Source of the DNA: Acidimicrobiales bacterium
Lineage (GTDB): Bacteria > Actinomycetota > Acidimicrobiia > Acidimicrobiales > Ilumatobacteraceae
Length of the DNA: 13,619 nucleotides
Direction of reading: 5' to 3'
NCBI GenBank assembly: GCA_030833305.1
Contig: JAURHL010000038.1
Coordinates: 1 to 13,619, forward strand
Shown here: positions 6,490 to 13,619 of the stretch, in pieces
Numbering within the stretch: position 1 is the first letter of the stretch
Layout: every line of letters begins with the position of its first letter
Program-made: the position numbers and the translations under genes
Notes under the pieces: generated by a model
The model's input: only the letters and a program-made list of their open reading frames with translations
Told to the model about the DNA's origin: nothing
The model's database searches: none

Positions 6490-7854
6490 TCAGGCCGACG
6501 TGATGGCGGCCAACAGTTCGGCCACCTTGTCGTCACAGGAGTCACGATCGGGCGCCTCGAGATTCAGACGAAGTAGCGGTTCGGTGTTCGACGGTCGCAG
6601 GTTGAACCACCAATCGCCACAATCAACCGTCAATCCGTCGAGTCGATCCTGAGGGAACGACGAGTAGCCGCGCGACACAGCGTCGATGACCGCCGCCGGA
6701 TCGTCGACCTGGGTGTTGATCTCGCCGCTCGACGAGTAACGCTCGTATGGAATTCGCATGGTCGACAGCGGCTCTCCGGCCCGACTCATCTCCTCGAGCA
6801 TCAGCATGGTCGCGATCAAACCGCTGTCAGCGCGATAGTTGTCCCGGAAGTAGTAGTGCGCCGAGTGTTCTCCGCCGAACACTGCTCCGGTCTCGGCCAT
6901 GACCTGTTTGATGAACGAGTGACCGACCTTGGTGCGAACCGGGACACCGCCGTTCTCGCGCACGACCTCGGAGACCGATCGACTGCAGATGAGATTGTGC
7001 AGGATGGTCGCTCCGGGATTCTTGCGCAGCATGCCCGCCGCGAGAATCGCCGTGGTGGTCGAACCGGACAACCCACGGCCCAGTTCGTCGACGACGAACA
7101 CTCGGTCGGCGTCGCCGTCGAAGGCCAAGCCCACGTCGAAACCGCCCGCGGTGACCCGCGCCTGGAGGTCGCGTTGATTCACGGACTGCAACGGGTCCGC
7201 CGGGTGATTGGGGAAGGTGCCGTCGAGTTCGGCGTACATCACTTCGATCTCGATACGGGGCAGCCGCTCGAACACCGCGGGCACCACAAGTCCGCCCATC
7301 CCGTTGGCCGTGTCGGCCACCACTCGCATCGGTCGCAACGTGGCGGGATCGATGAAGGACACCACGTGATCGGCGAACGACGACAGCAGGTCGCGCTCGG
7401 TCGTGCGACCGGCTTTGGTCGCCGGGGCGAAGGCTTCACCATCGAGCACGCGACGAGCGATGTCCTTGATCTCCGACAGGCCCGTGTCCACGCCGATGGG
7501 ACGTGCTCCGGCCAGGCACAGTTTCGCGCCGTTGTATTGAGCCGGGTTGTGGGACGCGGTGAAGATGGCACCCGGGGCGTCGAGGCGGCCGGCGGCGAAA
7601 TAGAGCATGTCGGTGGACGCGAGTCCGATGTCGATGACATCGATGCCGTGTTCCGTCAATCCACGAGCGAAAGCATCGGTCAACTCGGGTCCCGACGGTC
7701 GCATGTCGCGCCCGACGATGGCCACCGACGCCGAGGTGAACTTGGCGAAACCCACTCCCAGCGCATACGCGATGTCGGCGTCGAGTTGGTCGGGAACGGT
7801 GCCCCGAATGTCGTAGGCCTTGACGATCTGATCGAGTTGGGAGCTGGAGGCCAT
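6490..7854 (-). CDS. manB: Phosphomannomutase/phosphoglucomutase
   Basis: This 454-residue alpha-D-phosphohexomutase interconverts hexose 6-phosphate and 1-phosphate, most likely mannose, feeding GDP-mannose and polyprenyl-phosphate-mannose for envelope glycans. All four family signatures are visible: the phosphoserine loop TASHNP (Ser101), the metal loop DGDADR (246-251), the sugar-specificity loop GGEHSAHYYF (327-336) and the phosphate-binding loop RPSNTEP (420-426). GGEHS is the motif of the dual-specificity phosphomannomutase/phosphoglucomutase group, so glucose phosphates may also be substrates. The N-terminal KAYDIRGTVPD is typical. The ATG at 7854 gives the normal family length; only a weak AGGGTGA precedes it. 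It lies 41 nt after the GT-C-like membrane protein gene and 23 nt before the Trm112-like gene. I recall a similar manB/pmmA neighbourhood with DUF3499 and sahH in Mycobacterium. Confidence 0.95.
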   Translation of the reverse strand: MASSSQLDQIVKAYDIRGTVPDQLDADIAYALGVGFAKFTSASVAIVGRDMRPSGPELTDAFARGLTEHGIDVIDIGLASTDMLYFAAGRLDAPGAIFTASHNPAQYNGAKLCLAGARPIGVDTGLSEIKDIARRVLDGEAFAPATKAGRTTERDLLSSFADHVVSFIDPATLRPMRVVADTANGMGGLVVPAVFERLPRIEIEVMYAELDGTFPNHPADPLQSVNQRDLQARVTAGGFDVGLAFDGDADRVFVVDELGRGLSGSTTTAILAAGMLRKNPGATILHNLICSRSVSEVVRENGGVPVRTKVGHSFIKQVMAETGAVFGGEHSAHYYFRDNYRADSGLIATMLMLEEMSRAGEPLSTMRIPYERYSSSGEINTQVDDPAAVIDAVSRGYSSFPQDRLDGLTVDCGDWWFNLRPSNTEPLLRLNLEAPDRDSCDDKVAELLAAITSA

Positions 7855-7860
7855 GACGAA

Positions 7861-7888
7861 CGGTCACCCTATCGGGGGTCCGTGACCG
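7861..7888. repeat. Short inverted repeat in the gap before manB
   Basis: CGGTCAC (7861-7867) and GTGACCG (7882-7888) are exact complements with a 14-nt spacer, in the 41-nt gap between the membrane-protein gene and manB. On the minus strand the spacer side contains TAGGGT (7871 to 7866), a TANNNT match lying 11 nt before the manB ATG. It may be an operator around a manB promoter or a weak hairpin. No T run is present. Confidence 0.3.
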
Positions 7889-7895
7889 GCTCGGT

Positions 7896-10418
7896 TCAGG
7901 TTGTGGCAAGGTCGGCCGTGACCTGCCGGTTTGCCCGCCGATCGCGACGGAAAATCACGATCGTCACCCCGATGCCGATCACCGTCAGCAAGTATGCGAA
8001 CCGATCCACGATGCTGGGCTCGAACGACATCGAGACCGTGTTCGAGGTGGGAATCACGACCATCATGTTCGGCGCGACGCGGTACGGACCCTCGGCGCCC
8101 GACACGTTCCAGTTGGGGAAGTAACTCACGCGAACCAGAACGGGCACACCGATCCGGTCGACGTCGAACGACACGGACTGCTGACCGATGTCCACGTTCG
8201 ACACCACCACTTCGTCGAGTTCGACCGCGTTGATCGAGTCGGTGGGCACCACCACGTCCACCTTGCGCGCATCCGAGCCCGGCTCACCCTCGCGGCGCGC
8301 CATGTCGACGTCGACCGCCACGCGCTGCCACTCCGCCGGTCCGTCGGCCGCCGGAAGGGCGACCCACTCGGTGCGGTTCTGCAACCAGCTGGTGCCGAGC
8401 TCGAGCCATCGTTCGCGTTGATCTCCCGATCGGCCCTTGATCACCACGGGTTGAGTGTCGAGTGGCACGACGAGGTCGGAACCCGCCACCTCGTAGACCT
8501 TCCATGGTCCCGATGTCTCGATGGTGGTGAGTCCGCCGCCGTCGAGTTCCAGCTGATCGGCCTTCGCGATGGCTTCGGGTGTGACGGCCATGTAATAGCG
8601 GACACCGAGTTCCTGCATGTACGGGACACCGACGGTGGGGTCGTTGTTGACGTAGCGAAGTTCGCGAACCGGGTTCGACGATTGCTTGGACATGGCCCCC
8701 GCCGCGAGGAAGTGGTACGGCGTCGTCCCCGCGGCCTCGAAGAAGAGCCCCTCGCTCGATCCGATGCATCCATCGGTCCAGAAGGGCAGCAACATGAGGG
8801 CCATGGTGGTTCCGTACTTGTCGTTGCCTTCGTAGTTCTCCCACAGGGCACGCCCGCAACCTCGGCTCTCGCCCAGACCCTTCATCGTCTGCACGAGGTC
8901 GTGGTATTCGCCGTACGACGATCGCCCTTCGTAACCACTGAAGTTCCAACGGGCCCACCCGTCGACGAAGCCCTTGTTCCCCGCGGGGCCCTCGAAGGGT
9001 CCCCAGTTGTATTCAGCCCCTTGACCCTCGTCGGTCACGGTGCCGAACGGAAGCACCTGGAAACGCCATCCCAACGTGATGAACACGAGTAGGGATCCCA
9101 CGATCGCGGCACCCGTGCGGGCGTTGAACATCCGTGATTCGTGACGGGCCTCGAGACCCGCGGGAACCACCCCGTCACGGCGAAAACGGGCCGTCAACTC
9201 TTCGAGATCGACCAATCGAACGATCGCGGCCACCAGCTCGATCGCGCCGATGGCGGCCAGCAGATAGCGGCACATGTTGAGCATCGGGAGCAATCGTGGA
9301 TTCCAGAGCAACCCGATCACGGGGAGACTGTCGTTGAAGAGATACACGAAGGCGGCGAACACCAATCCGGTGACACCGAGCCACACCCCGGCGATGTTGC
9401 GCTTGGCGATCATGGCGGCGAAACCGATGACGGCGAGAGTGAGAATCACGAAGTTCCAGAACGGCGGCAGGGCGAAGAACATGCCCCAGTACGACGTGAA
9501 CGATCCGTTCCCCGGCTCGCCCTTGTATTTCATGTCGGTCATGTAGGCGTGGTTCAGGAGGAAGGGCAGGATCCAGAAAGCCGACAACAGGGCCCCCGTG
9601 CCGGCCGTGGTGACGAACCAACGCCACTTCGTGCGATCGATCCAGAGCAACGCCATCAACAGCAGGCCCACCGCGACGTAAATGGCCACGATCCCGTGGG
9701 ACAGCACCGCCAGTGCCATGAACACCGCGGCCGCCACCCGATGCTTGCCCGTCTGCATTCCCCGCGCGAAGTAACCGAAGGCCAACATGGCGAACGACAA
9801 CGAGATCGAGAAAGAGAACTCGCCGGCCATCGTGGACGCCACGTTTCCGCCGTAGATGGTGTAGCTCTCGTCGAGAAGGAAGACGAGTCCGACCAAGGCG
9901 AACATCTCGGGGATCGGATAGGCGAAACGGGCCAACCGTCCGAACGTCCACAGACACACGGGAAGCGACACGATGCCGAGAACGGCGACCATCTTGAACG
10001 CGACACCATAGGGGAGAATCACGTTCAACAACACGATGAAAATCGCGGGAACGACCATGTAAAAGCGATACACGGGAAGTCCCGAGTACCAATCCATCGA
10101 CCAGCCGTTCAGGCGCCACGGAAGGAGGTTGTCGCGCAGGTACGCCGGACCCCACACGTGTGCCCCCATGTCGCCACCGGTGGGGGTGGTGTCCTTGAGC
10201 ACCATCGACGGTTGGACCACTTTGATGGCCACGATCGTGCTGATTCCGACGAGAGCCACCCGCACCCAGAACGCGATCAGCCGTCGACGTTCCCATCCGA
10301 GGAACGGGTTCCACCCCCGAGTCGGGGCCGGGTCATCCGTCAGGTTGCTGTCGGTGTCGACGTCGATCGGTTCGGCGTCACTCGATTCGGGGTCGACGGG
10401 AGCCGCGGGATCGGTCAT
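7896..10418 (-). CDS. Large polytopic membrane protein, GT-C-like, PTPS-related membrane family
   Basis: This is an 840-residue protein. After an acidic cytoplasmic N-terminus (1-45), residues about 50-430 hold roughly ten membrane segments. A long hydrophilic region (about 455-800) follows, then a last membrane helix (FAYLLTVIGIGVTIVIF) with a basic tail. The first loop carries TGGDMGAHVWGPAYLRDNLL (Asp83), then WYSGLPVYRFYMVVP, and later GGNVASTMAGEFSFS (191-205). I associate these with the actinobacterial membrane family annotated as 6-pyruvoyl-tetrahydropterin-synthase-related (a misleading name). An acidic residue in the first external loop and this topology resemble GT-C glycosyltransferases, which use polyprenyl-phosphate sugars. 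No enzyme of this exact type is known to me, so a sugar-transfer role is inferred, supported by manB 41 nt downstream. ATG 10418 has only a weak ribosome site. Confidence 0.75.
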   Translation of the reverse strand: MTDPAAPVDPESSDAEPIDVDTDSNLTDDPAPTRGWNPFLGWERRRLIAFWVRVALVGISTIVAIKVVQPSMVLKDTTPTGGDMGAHVWGPAYLRDNLLPWRLNGWSMDWYSGLPVYRFYMVVPAIFIVLLNVILPYGVAFKMVAVLGIVSLPVCLWTFGRLARFAYPIPEMFALVGLVFLLDESYTIYGGNVASTMAGEFSFSISLSFAMLAFGYFARGMQTGKHRVAAAVFMALAVLSHGIVAIYVAVGLLLMALLWIDRTKWRWFVTTAGTGALLSAFWILPFLLNHAYMTDMKYKGEPGNGSFTSYWGMFFALPPFWNFVILTLAVIGFAAMIAKRNIAGVWLGVTGLVFAAFVYLFNDSLPVIGLLWNPRLLPMLNMCRYLLAAIGAIELVAAIVRLVDLEELTARFRRDGVVPAGLEARHESRMFNARTGAAIVGSLLVFITLGWRFQVLPFGTVTDEGQGAEYNWGPFEGPAGNKGFVDGWARWNFSGYEGRSSYGEYHDLVQTMKGLGESRGCGRALWENYEGNDKYGTTMALMLLPFWTDGCIGSSEGLFFEAAGTTPYHFLAAGAMSKQSSNPVRELRYVNNDPTVGVPYMQELGVRYYMAVTPEAIAKADQLELDGGGLTTIETSGPWKVYEVAGSDLVVPLDTQPVVIKGRSGDQRERWLELGTSWLQNRTEWVALPAADGPAEWQRVAVDVDMARREGEPGSDARKVDVVVPTDSINAVELDEVVVSNVDIGQQSVSFDVDRIGVPVLVRVSYFPNWNVSGAEGPYRVAPNMMVVIPTSNTVSMSFEPSIVDRFAYLLTVIGIGVTIVIFRRDRRANRQVTADLATT

Positions 10419-10475
10419 ACATCCCCAATCCTGCCACGACGAGCGCGGAGTTTCCGCACGACTCCGACAACCGCT

Positions 10476-11192
10476 TCAGGCAACCAGAAAGAGCCCCGTG
10501 GCATTGAAGGCCACGTGAACCATGATCGACATTCCCAATCGACCGGTTCGCATGAAACACGCACCCGCGACCAATCCGAACACGAACAGGCCCGGGATCT
10601 CCACCGGCTGCAGGTGGATCAACGCGAAGAACAAGGCCGAGAGCACCACGGCCAAAACGTCGTCGACACGCGACTGCAAGGTTTGCTGGATCATGCCGCG
10701 ATAGATGATCTCCTCGACCAAGGGGGCGCCAACCGCCACCACCGCGACCAAAACAACGAGCCAGATTCCGTCGGCACGATCCCAGAGATCCTGCGCGCGT
10801 TCCGAGAGCTCTTCGGACCGAAAGGTGTCCGCCCACACCCGTTGCAGGGGCCAGTAAACAGCCGGGATCAGCAACACCTGGCCGGCGATACCGATCGGCA
10901 GACCGAGCAAATCCGCGAGACGAAACGTCAGACGGAAGTCCTCGGCGAACCGACCCGAGCCGAAACGGCGCGACACCAGGGCGGCCGACACGAGGAAACA
11001 CACCCACAAGGCGAGCGCGGACAATGCCGTGACATTGGTGGGCCACGTGTCGGATGGTTCTCCGCCGTGACCCCCGACGCCGACGATGACACCCTGAATC
11101 GGGATGGCCACGACGTAGGCGGCCAACCAGGCCCCGACGACGACCCCGAGCGTGAAACGTGTGGAGTTCGTCGCCGGATGCGGTCGGGTCAC
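10476..11192 (-). CDS. CPBP-family intramembrane metalloprotease (Rce1/Abi type)
   Basis: This 238-residue membrane protein has about seven hydrophobic segments. The conserved motifs are in order near the C-terminus: EEIIYRG (Glu160, Glu161, Arg165), FALIH (Phe189, His193) and HVAFN (His226, Asn230). These correspond to the EExxxR, FxxxH and HxxxN/B motifs of CPBP proteases related to eukaryotic Rce1. Bacterial members process or protect against small peptides, or act in envelope stress; the substrate here cannot be read. The start is GTG at 11192, six bases after the DUF3499-like stop, with no clear ribosome site, so coupling is likely. No internal ATG would preserve the first membrane segment. 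A 57-nt gap follows, containing a small stem (GCGGA/TCCGC, 10445-10457) of doubtful meaning. Confidence 0.9.
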   Translation of the reverse strand: MTRPHPATNSTRFTLGVVVGAWLAAYVVAIPIQGVIVGVGGHGGEPSDTWPTNVTALSALALWVCFLVSAALVSRRFGSGRFAEDFRLTFRLADLLGLPIGIAGQVLLIPAVYWPLQRVWADTFRSEELSERAQDLWDRADGIWLVVLVAVVAVGAPLVEEIIYRGMIQQTLQSRVDDVLAVVLSALFFALIHLQPVEIPGLFVFGLVAGACFMRTGRLGMSIMVHVAFNATGLFLVA

Positions 11193-11198
11193 GTCGGC

Positions 11199-11426
11199 TC
11201 AGCCGGCGAGACGATGGACGAAGGGCAGCACCTCGGCGCGACGGCGATCATCCAACGACCAGCCGCTCGGGGGTTGAAAACGCTGCCAATGCGTCGAGCA
11301 GAACTCGTACACATTGGGTTGACGATCCTCGGCCAAGTGGTCGACCCAGATGCTGGAGGTGGCGTAATCGAAGACCACCATCACGTGCGACTCTTCCCGA
11401 CATCCATTTCTCGTGCACGAACGCAT
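11199..11426 (-). CDS. DUF3499-like small zinc-binding protein
   Basis: This 75-residue protein begins MRSCTRNGC and continues with a predicted strand, then NVYEFCSTHWQRFQPPSGW. The Cys4-x4-Cys9 pair and Cys43-x2-His46 look like a zinc site. The opening C-T/S-R-x-G-C, the C-x-x-H-x-x-R-x-x-x-P-x-GW segment and the size match the actinobacterial family DUF3499, which I recall next to phosphomannomutase in Mycobacterium. Its function is unknown. ATG 11426 is chosen because the family starts just before the first Cys; the frame is open further upstream, but that part is Arg-rich antisense to ftsH. No Shine-Dalgarno is present, and a TACCTT -10 box lies seven bases upstream, which suggests a leaderless mRNA. 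It heads the minus-strand block and is divergent from ftsH. Confidence 0.8.
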   Translation of the reverse strand: MRSCTRNGCREESHVMVVFDYATSSIWVDHLAEDRQPNVYEFCSTHWQRFQPPSGWSLDDRRRAEVLPFVHRLAG

Positions 11427-11433
11427 GCCGGAA

Positions 11434-11439
11434 AAGGTA
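11434..11439 (-). promoter_or_regulatory. Candidate leaderless -10 box for the DUF3499-like gene
   Basis: TACCTT, read on the minus strand from 11439 to 11434, fits TANNNT. Seven bases separate it from the ATG at 11426, which puts the expected transcription start on or beside the A of the start codon. No Shine-Dalgarno lies in those seven bases (TTCCGGC). No good -35 is visible, which is common in high-GC actinobacteria. Confidence 0.5.
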
Positions 11440-11488
11440 CGGGAAGCACGGGCGTGCGGGGTGGATGGGGCAGCGAATGACACATATC

Positions 11489-11511
11489 CGGTGTGGGCTC
11501 CGCCAACACCG
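11489..11511. promoter_or_regulatory. Operator-like inverted repeat between ftsH and the DUF3499-like gene
   Basis: CGGTGT (11489-11494) pairs with ACACCG (11506-11511), and the inner GGC/GCC (11496-11498 and 11502-11504) also match across one mismatched position, leaving a three-base centre at 11499-11501. The right arm ends 17 bp before the candidate ftsH -10 box, so a bound dimer would cover the -35 position. No T tract follows, and both flanking genes point away, so a terminator is unlikely. The cognate regulator is unknown. Confidence 0.4.
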
Positions 11512-11528
11512 TCGCCACAGGGTGGTCG

Positions 11529-11534
11529 TAACAT
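11529..11534 (+). promoter_or_regulatory. Candidate leaderless -10 box for ftsH
   Basis: TAACAT fits TANNNT and is followed by six bases (GTCCCC) and then the ftsH ATG at 11541, so the expected transcript begins at the start codon. The six bases contain no Shine-Dalgarno and neither does the preceding stretch. No clear -35 is seen, although the inverted repeat at 11489-11511 covers that position. Confidence 0.5.
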
Positions 11535-11540
11535 GTCCCC

Positions 11541-13508
11541 ATGAGCGAGCCGTCGTCCCCGCCTCCCCCGCCTCCCCCGTCGCCCGAATCCCCGCGTCGC
11601 AGTCGACGCCCGGCATCGTCGGCGCAAAAGTCAGGCTCGAACAAGCCCGACCCGTCCGCTGACGGCAGGAACGGGCGCCCCGCCATGCCCAAGTGGTCGC
11701 CGTGGGTCCTGCTGGGCATCATCCTCCTGCTCATCTTCGGACCCCAATTGCTCCCCGGGCCCGACCGGGAGAAGATCGGTTTCGAGGACTTCATCACGCA
11801 GGTCAACGCCGGCAAGGTGGACGAGGTCAAGTTGAACAACACCACGTTGGGAATCACCGGATCGTTCACCGACGGGTCGGAATTCTCCACCACCGCGCCT
11901 CCCGGATTCCCCAACGAGGGAGACCGCGAGTTGTTGCGCACCAAGGGTGTCGACTTCGTCCCGAGCACTCCGCAGTCCAACTGGCTCGTCAGTCTGATCC
12001 CCTTGCTGTTGCCCTTCCTCCTCATCATGGGGTTCCTCGTCTGGATGAATCGTCGCGCCTCCGGGCAAATGGGCAACGTGATGTCGATCGGCCGCAGTCG
12101 TGCCAAGGCGTACAACGCCGATCGCCCCTCCACCACCTTCGCCGACGTCGCCGGCTACGACGGCGTCAAGACCGAGATCAAAGAAGTGGTCGACTTCTTG
12201 CGGATGCCCGAGCGCTTCAAGGAGATCGGGGCCCGAGTCCCCAAGGGAATCCTGTTGGTCGGGCCCCCCGGAACCGGTAAGACCTTGTTCGCTCGCGCGG
12301 TGGCCGGCGAGGCCGGCGTGGGTTTCTTGTCGGTCACCGGATCGGATTTCATGGAAATGTTCGTCGGCGTGGGCGCCAGCCGTGTTCGCGATCTGTTCCA
12401 ACAAGCCCGCAAAATGGGTCGCGCCATCATCTTCATCGACGAGATCGATTCCATCGGACGCAAGCGTGGCGCCGGCCTCGGCGGCGGTCATGACGAGCGC
12501 GAGCAGACCCTCAACCAGATGCTCGCCGAGATGGACGGTTTCGAGACATCCGAGGGAATCGTCATCCTCGCAGCGACGAACCGCCCCGACATCCTCGACC
12601 CGGCACTCCTCCGCCCGGGTCGTTTCGATCGCCAGATCGTCGTGCCCCTCCCCGAGTTCGAGGAGCGCTTGGCAATCCTGAAAGTTCACAGTCGCGACAA
12701 GCGCATGGGCGCCGACGCCGACCTCGAGGTGATGGCCAAGGGTACGCCCGGAATGAGCGGAGCCGACCTGGCCAACCTCGTCAACGAGGCCGCCCTTTTC
12801 GCCGTACGCCGGGGAAGTGCCCAGATCGAGCGCATCGACTTCGAGTCGGCCCGTGACCGCATCATGATGGGCGCTCGACGCGATTCATTGGTGTTGTCGG
12901 CCGAGGAAAAGCGCGTGACCGCCTATCACGAGGGTGGACACGCCGTTCTGGCGGCGGTGCTTCCGAACGGCGATGCGCTCCACAAGGTCACCATTCTCCC
13001 GCGGGGCATGGCTCTCGGCGTCACCCAAACCCTCCCCGAGGAACGGCACAGTTTCTCCAAGGACTACATCCTCGATCGCATCTGCATGGCGCTCGGCGGA
13101 CGGGTGGCCGAGCAACTGGTCTTCCAACAGCAGACCACCGGAGCCGCCAACGACCTCGAGGTGGTCACCGGACTGGCTCGCCGCATGGTGCGCGAATGGG
13201 GAATGAGCGACAAGGTCGGCCCCATGGCGTGGCACAACAATCAACAAGTCTTCCTCGGCGAGGACCTGATGACTGGCGGACGCGAGTACAGCGACGACAC
13301 CGCGCGCATGATGGACGAGGAGATCAACCAGATCCTCACCAGCCAGGAAAAGCGGGCGGTCGAGCTTCTCACTTCTCATCGCCGCGGTCTCGACTTGGTC
13401 GCCGCGGCCCTGCTCGAGAAGGAAACCATCGACGGAACCGAGGTCGCCGAGTTGGTTCAACAGGGAATGAGCGACGATTCGAGCATGCCCGTTCACGCCG
13501 CCGACTGA
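11541..13508 (+). CDS. ftsH: ATP-dependent zinc metalloprotease FtsH
   Basis: This 655-residue membrane-anchored AAA+ protease degrades misassembled membrane proteins and selected soluble regulators. A Pro/Ser-rich cytoplasmic tail (1-50) precedes membrane helix 1 (WVLLGIILLLIF, about 55-71), an external domain with FEDFITQVNAGKVDEVKL, and helix 2 (about 149-169). The AAA domain shows Walker A GPPGTGKT (241-248), the pore motif MFVGVG (273-278), Walker B IIFIDEID (296-303), and the second region of homology ATNRPDILDPALLRPGRFDR (345-364) with the arginine fingers. The peptidase has HEGGH (463-467) as zinc site and Asp538 in TTGAANDLE as third ligand. HEGGH rather than HEAGH keeps the catalytic pattern. 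Length is usual; the C-terminal tail is short. The start is ATG 11541, apparently leaderless. It is divergent from the DUF3499-like gene, and no folate genes follow within the window. Confidence 0.98.
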   Translation: MSEPSSPPPPPPPSPESPRRSRRPASSAQKSGSNKPDPSADGRNGRPAMPKWSPWVLLGIILLLIFGPQLLPGPDREKIGFEDFITQVNAGKVDEVKLNNTTLGITGSFTDGSEFSTTAPPGFPNEGDRELLRTKGVDFVPSTPQSNWLVSLIPLLLPFLLIMGFLVWMNRRASGQMGNVMSIGRSRAKAYNADRPSTTFADVAGYDGVKTEIKEVVDFLRMPERFKEIGARVPKGILLVGPPGTGKTLFARAVAGEAGVGFLSVTGSDFMEMFVGVGASRVRDLFQQARKMGRAIIFIDEIDSIGRKRGAGLGGGHDEREQTLNQMLAEMDGFETSEGIVILAATNRPDILDPALLRPGRFDRQIVVPLPEFEERLAILKVHSRDKRMGADADLEVMAKGTPGMSGADLANLVNEAALFAVRRGSAQIERIDFESARDRIMMGARRDSLVLSAEEKRVTAYHEGGHAVLAAVLPNGDALHKVTILPRGMALGVTQTLPEERHSFSKDYILDRICMALGGRVAEQLVFQQQTTGAANDLEVVTGLARRMVREWGMSDKVGPMAWHNNQQVFLGEDLMTGGREYSDDTARMMDEEINQILTSQEKRAVELLTSHRRGLDLVAAALLEKETIDGTEVAELVQQGMSDDSSMPVHAAD

Positions 13509-13619
13509 TCAGTGGTTCTCACAACCGTCGGCTTCGTTCGCTGAGTCGGGGTCCCGTACCCGGGCCACGGCGGCCCACAGATCGGTCGCGGTCACCGGTC
13601 CGAGAATCGAATGACGCAC
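13509..13619 (-). CDS. C-terminal fragment of an unidentified protein, possibly ending in a CBS domain
   Basis: A minus-strand frame enters from the right edge and stops with TGA whose complement is TCA at 13509-13511, giving 36 visible residues: HSILGPVTATDLWAAVARVRD followed by a hydrophilic tail ending GCENH. The I-L-G-x-VT-x-x-DLW-x-A piece resembles the last strand and helix of a CBS domain (G-x-V-T-x-x-D-L), a regulatory nucleotide-binding module. This is a short match and could be coincidental. Codon use fits coding sequence, and the frame ends exactly against the ftsH stop. The rest of the gene lies beyond the window, so neither function nor start can be given. Confidence 0.45.
   Translation of the reverse strand: MRHSILGPVTATDLWAAVARVRDPDSANEADGCENH

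Noticed and set aside
10476..11192. CPBP gene as a phage-defence or bacteriocin-immunity system
   Set aside because: Although the family was once called Abi, there is no adjacent peptide, toxin or defence gene; the surroundings are housekeeping genes.
9141..11480. A 779-residue plus-strand open frame across the membrane-protein, CPBP and DUF3499-like genes
   Set aside because: It is extremely rich in Gln, His, Arg and Glu, spans three minus-strand genes with conserved motifs, and shows no domain.
11427..11627. A longer N-terminus for the DUF3499-like protein
   Set aside because: The extra residues are Arg/Gly-rich antisense to the ftsH start and promoter, and the family begins just before the first Cys pair.
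12927..12941. HEGGH as an inactivated FtsH active site
   Set aside because: The HExxH zinc motif and the third ligand Asp538 are intact; Gly for Ala at the variable position does not remove a catalytic residue.

Overview
The window is high-GC and densely coded, and reads as a chromosomal segment of an actinobacterium. The evidence is a DUF3499-type small zinc protein near a phosphomannomutase and S-adenosylhomocysteine hydrolase (a grouping I recall from Mycobacterium and relatives), the mycobacterial-type ahcY with its internal insertion, Thr/Pro-rich linkers in a large lipoprotein, and TANNNT -10 boxes placed directly upstream of start codons that lack Shine-Dalgarno sequences. Acidimicrobiia or a related deep branch is plausible from style alone, but I cannot prove it. 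I see no phage, insertion sequence, CRISPR array, tRNA or rRNA.

Layout. Positions 1-235 (+) hold the C-terminal end of a probable IclR-type regulator. Positions 402-3968 (+) encode a 1188-residue secreted lipoprotein: an N-terminal domain resembling DUF6777, ten Cys-bounded Trp/Gly-rich repeats, two duplicated Ig-like domains, a Thr/Pro stalk and a C-terminal domain. It converges on a minus-strand block across a perfect 18-bp hairpin (3981-4020).

The minus-strand block reads from 11426 down to 4030: DUF3499-like protein, CPBP intramembrane protease, a large polytopic GT-C-like membrane protein, phosphomannomutase/phosphoglucomutase (manB), a Trm112/UPF0434-like protein, ahcY, and a YczE-like membrane protein that shares a TGATG stop/start with ahcY. 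Gaps are short (6, 57, 41, 23, 137 and -1 nt). The 137-nt gap before ahcY has a palindromic hairpin and a candidate promoter, so the block is probably more than one transcript. Phosphomannomutase supplies mannose-1-phosphate for activated mannose, and the GT-C-like protein could use polyprenyl-linked sugars, so this half may serve cell-envelope glycans. AhcY clears S-adenosylhomocysteine from methylation reactions.

The DUF3499 gene is divergent from ftsH (11541-13508, +), which encodes the membrane AAA+ zinc protease. The 114-bp region between them appears to hold two leaderless promoters and an operator-like inverted repeat. The ftsH stop codon abuts the stop of a convergent partial gene (13509-13619, -) in the palindrome TGATCA.

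The observations most worth following are the repeat-built lipoprotein and the divergent leaderless ftsH/DUF3499 promoter region. I found no convincing defence or mobile system.
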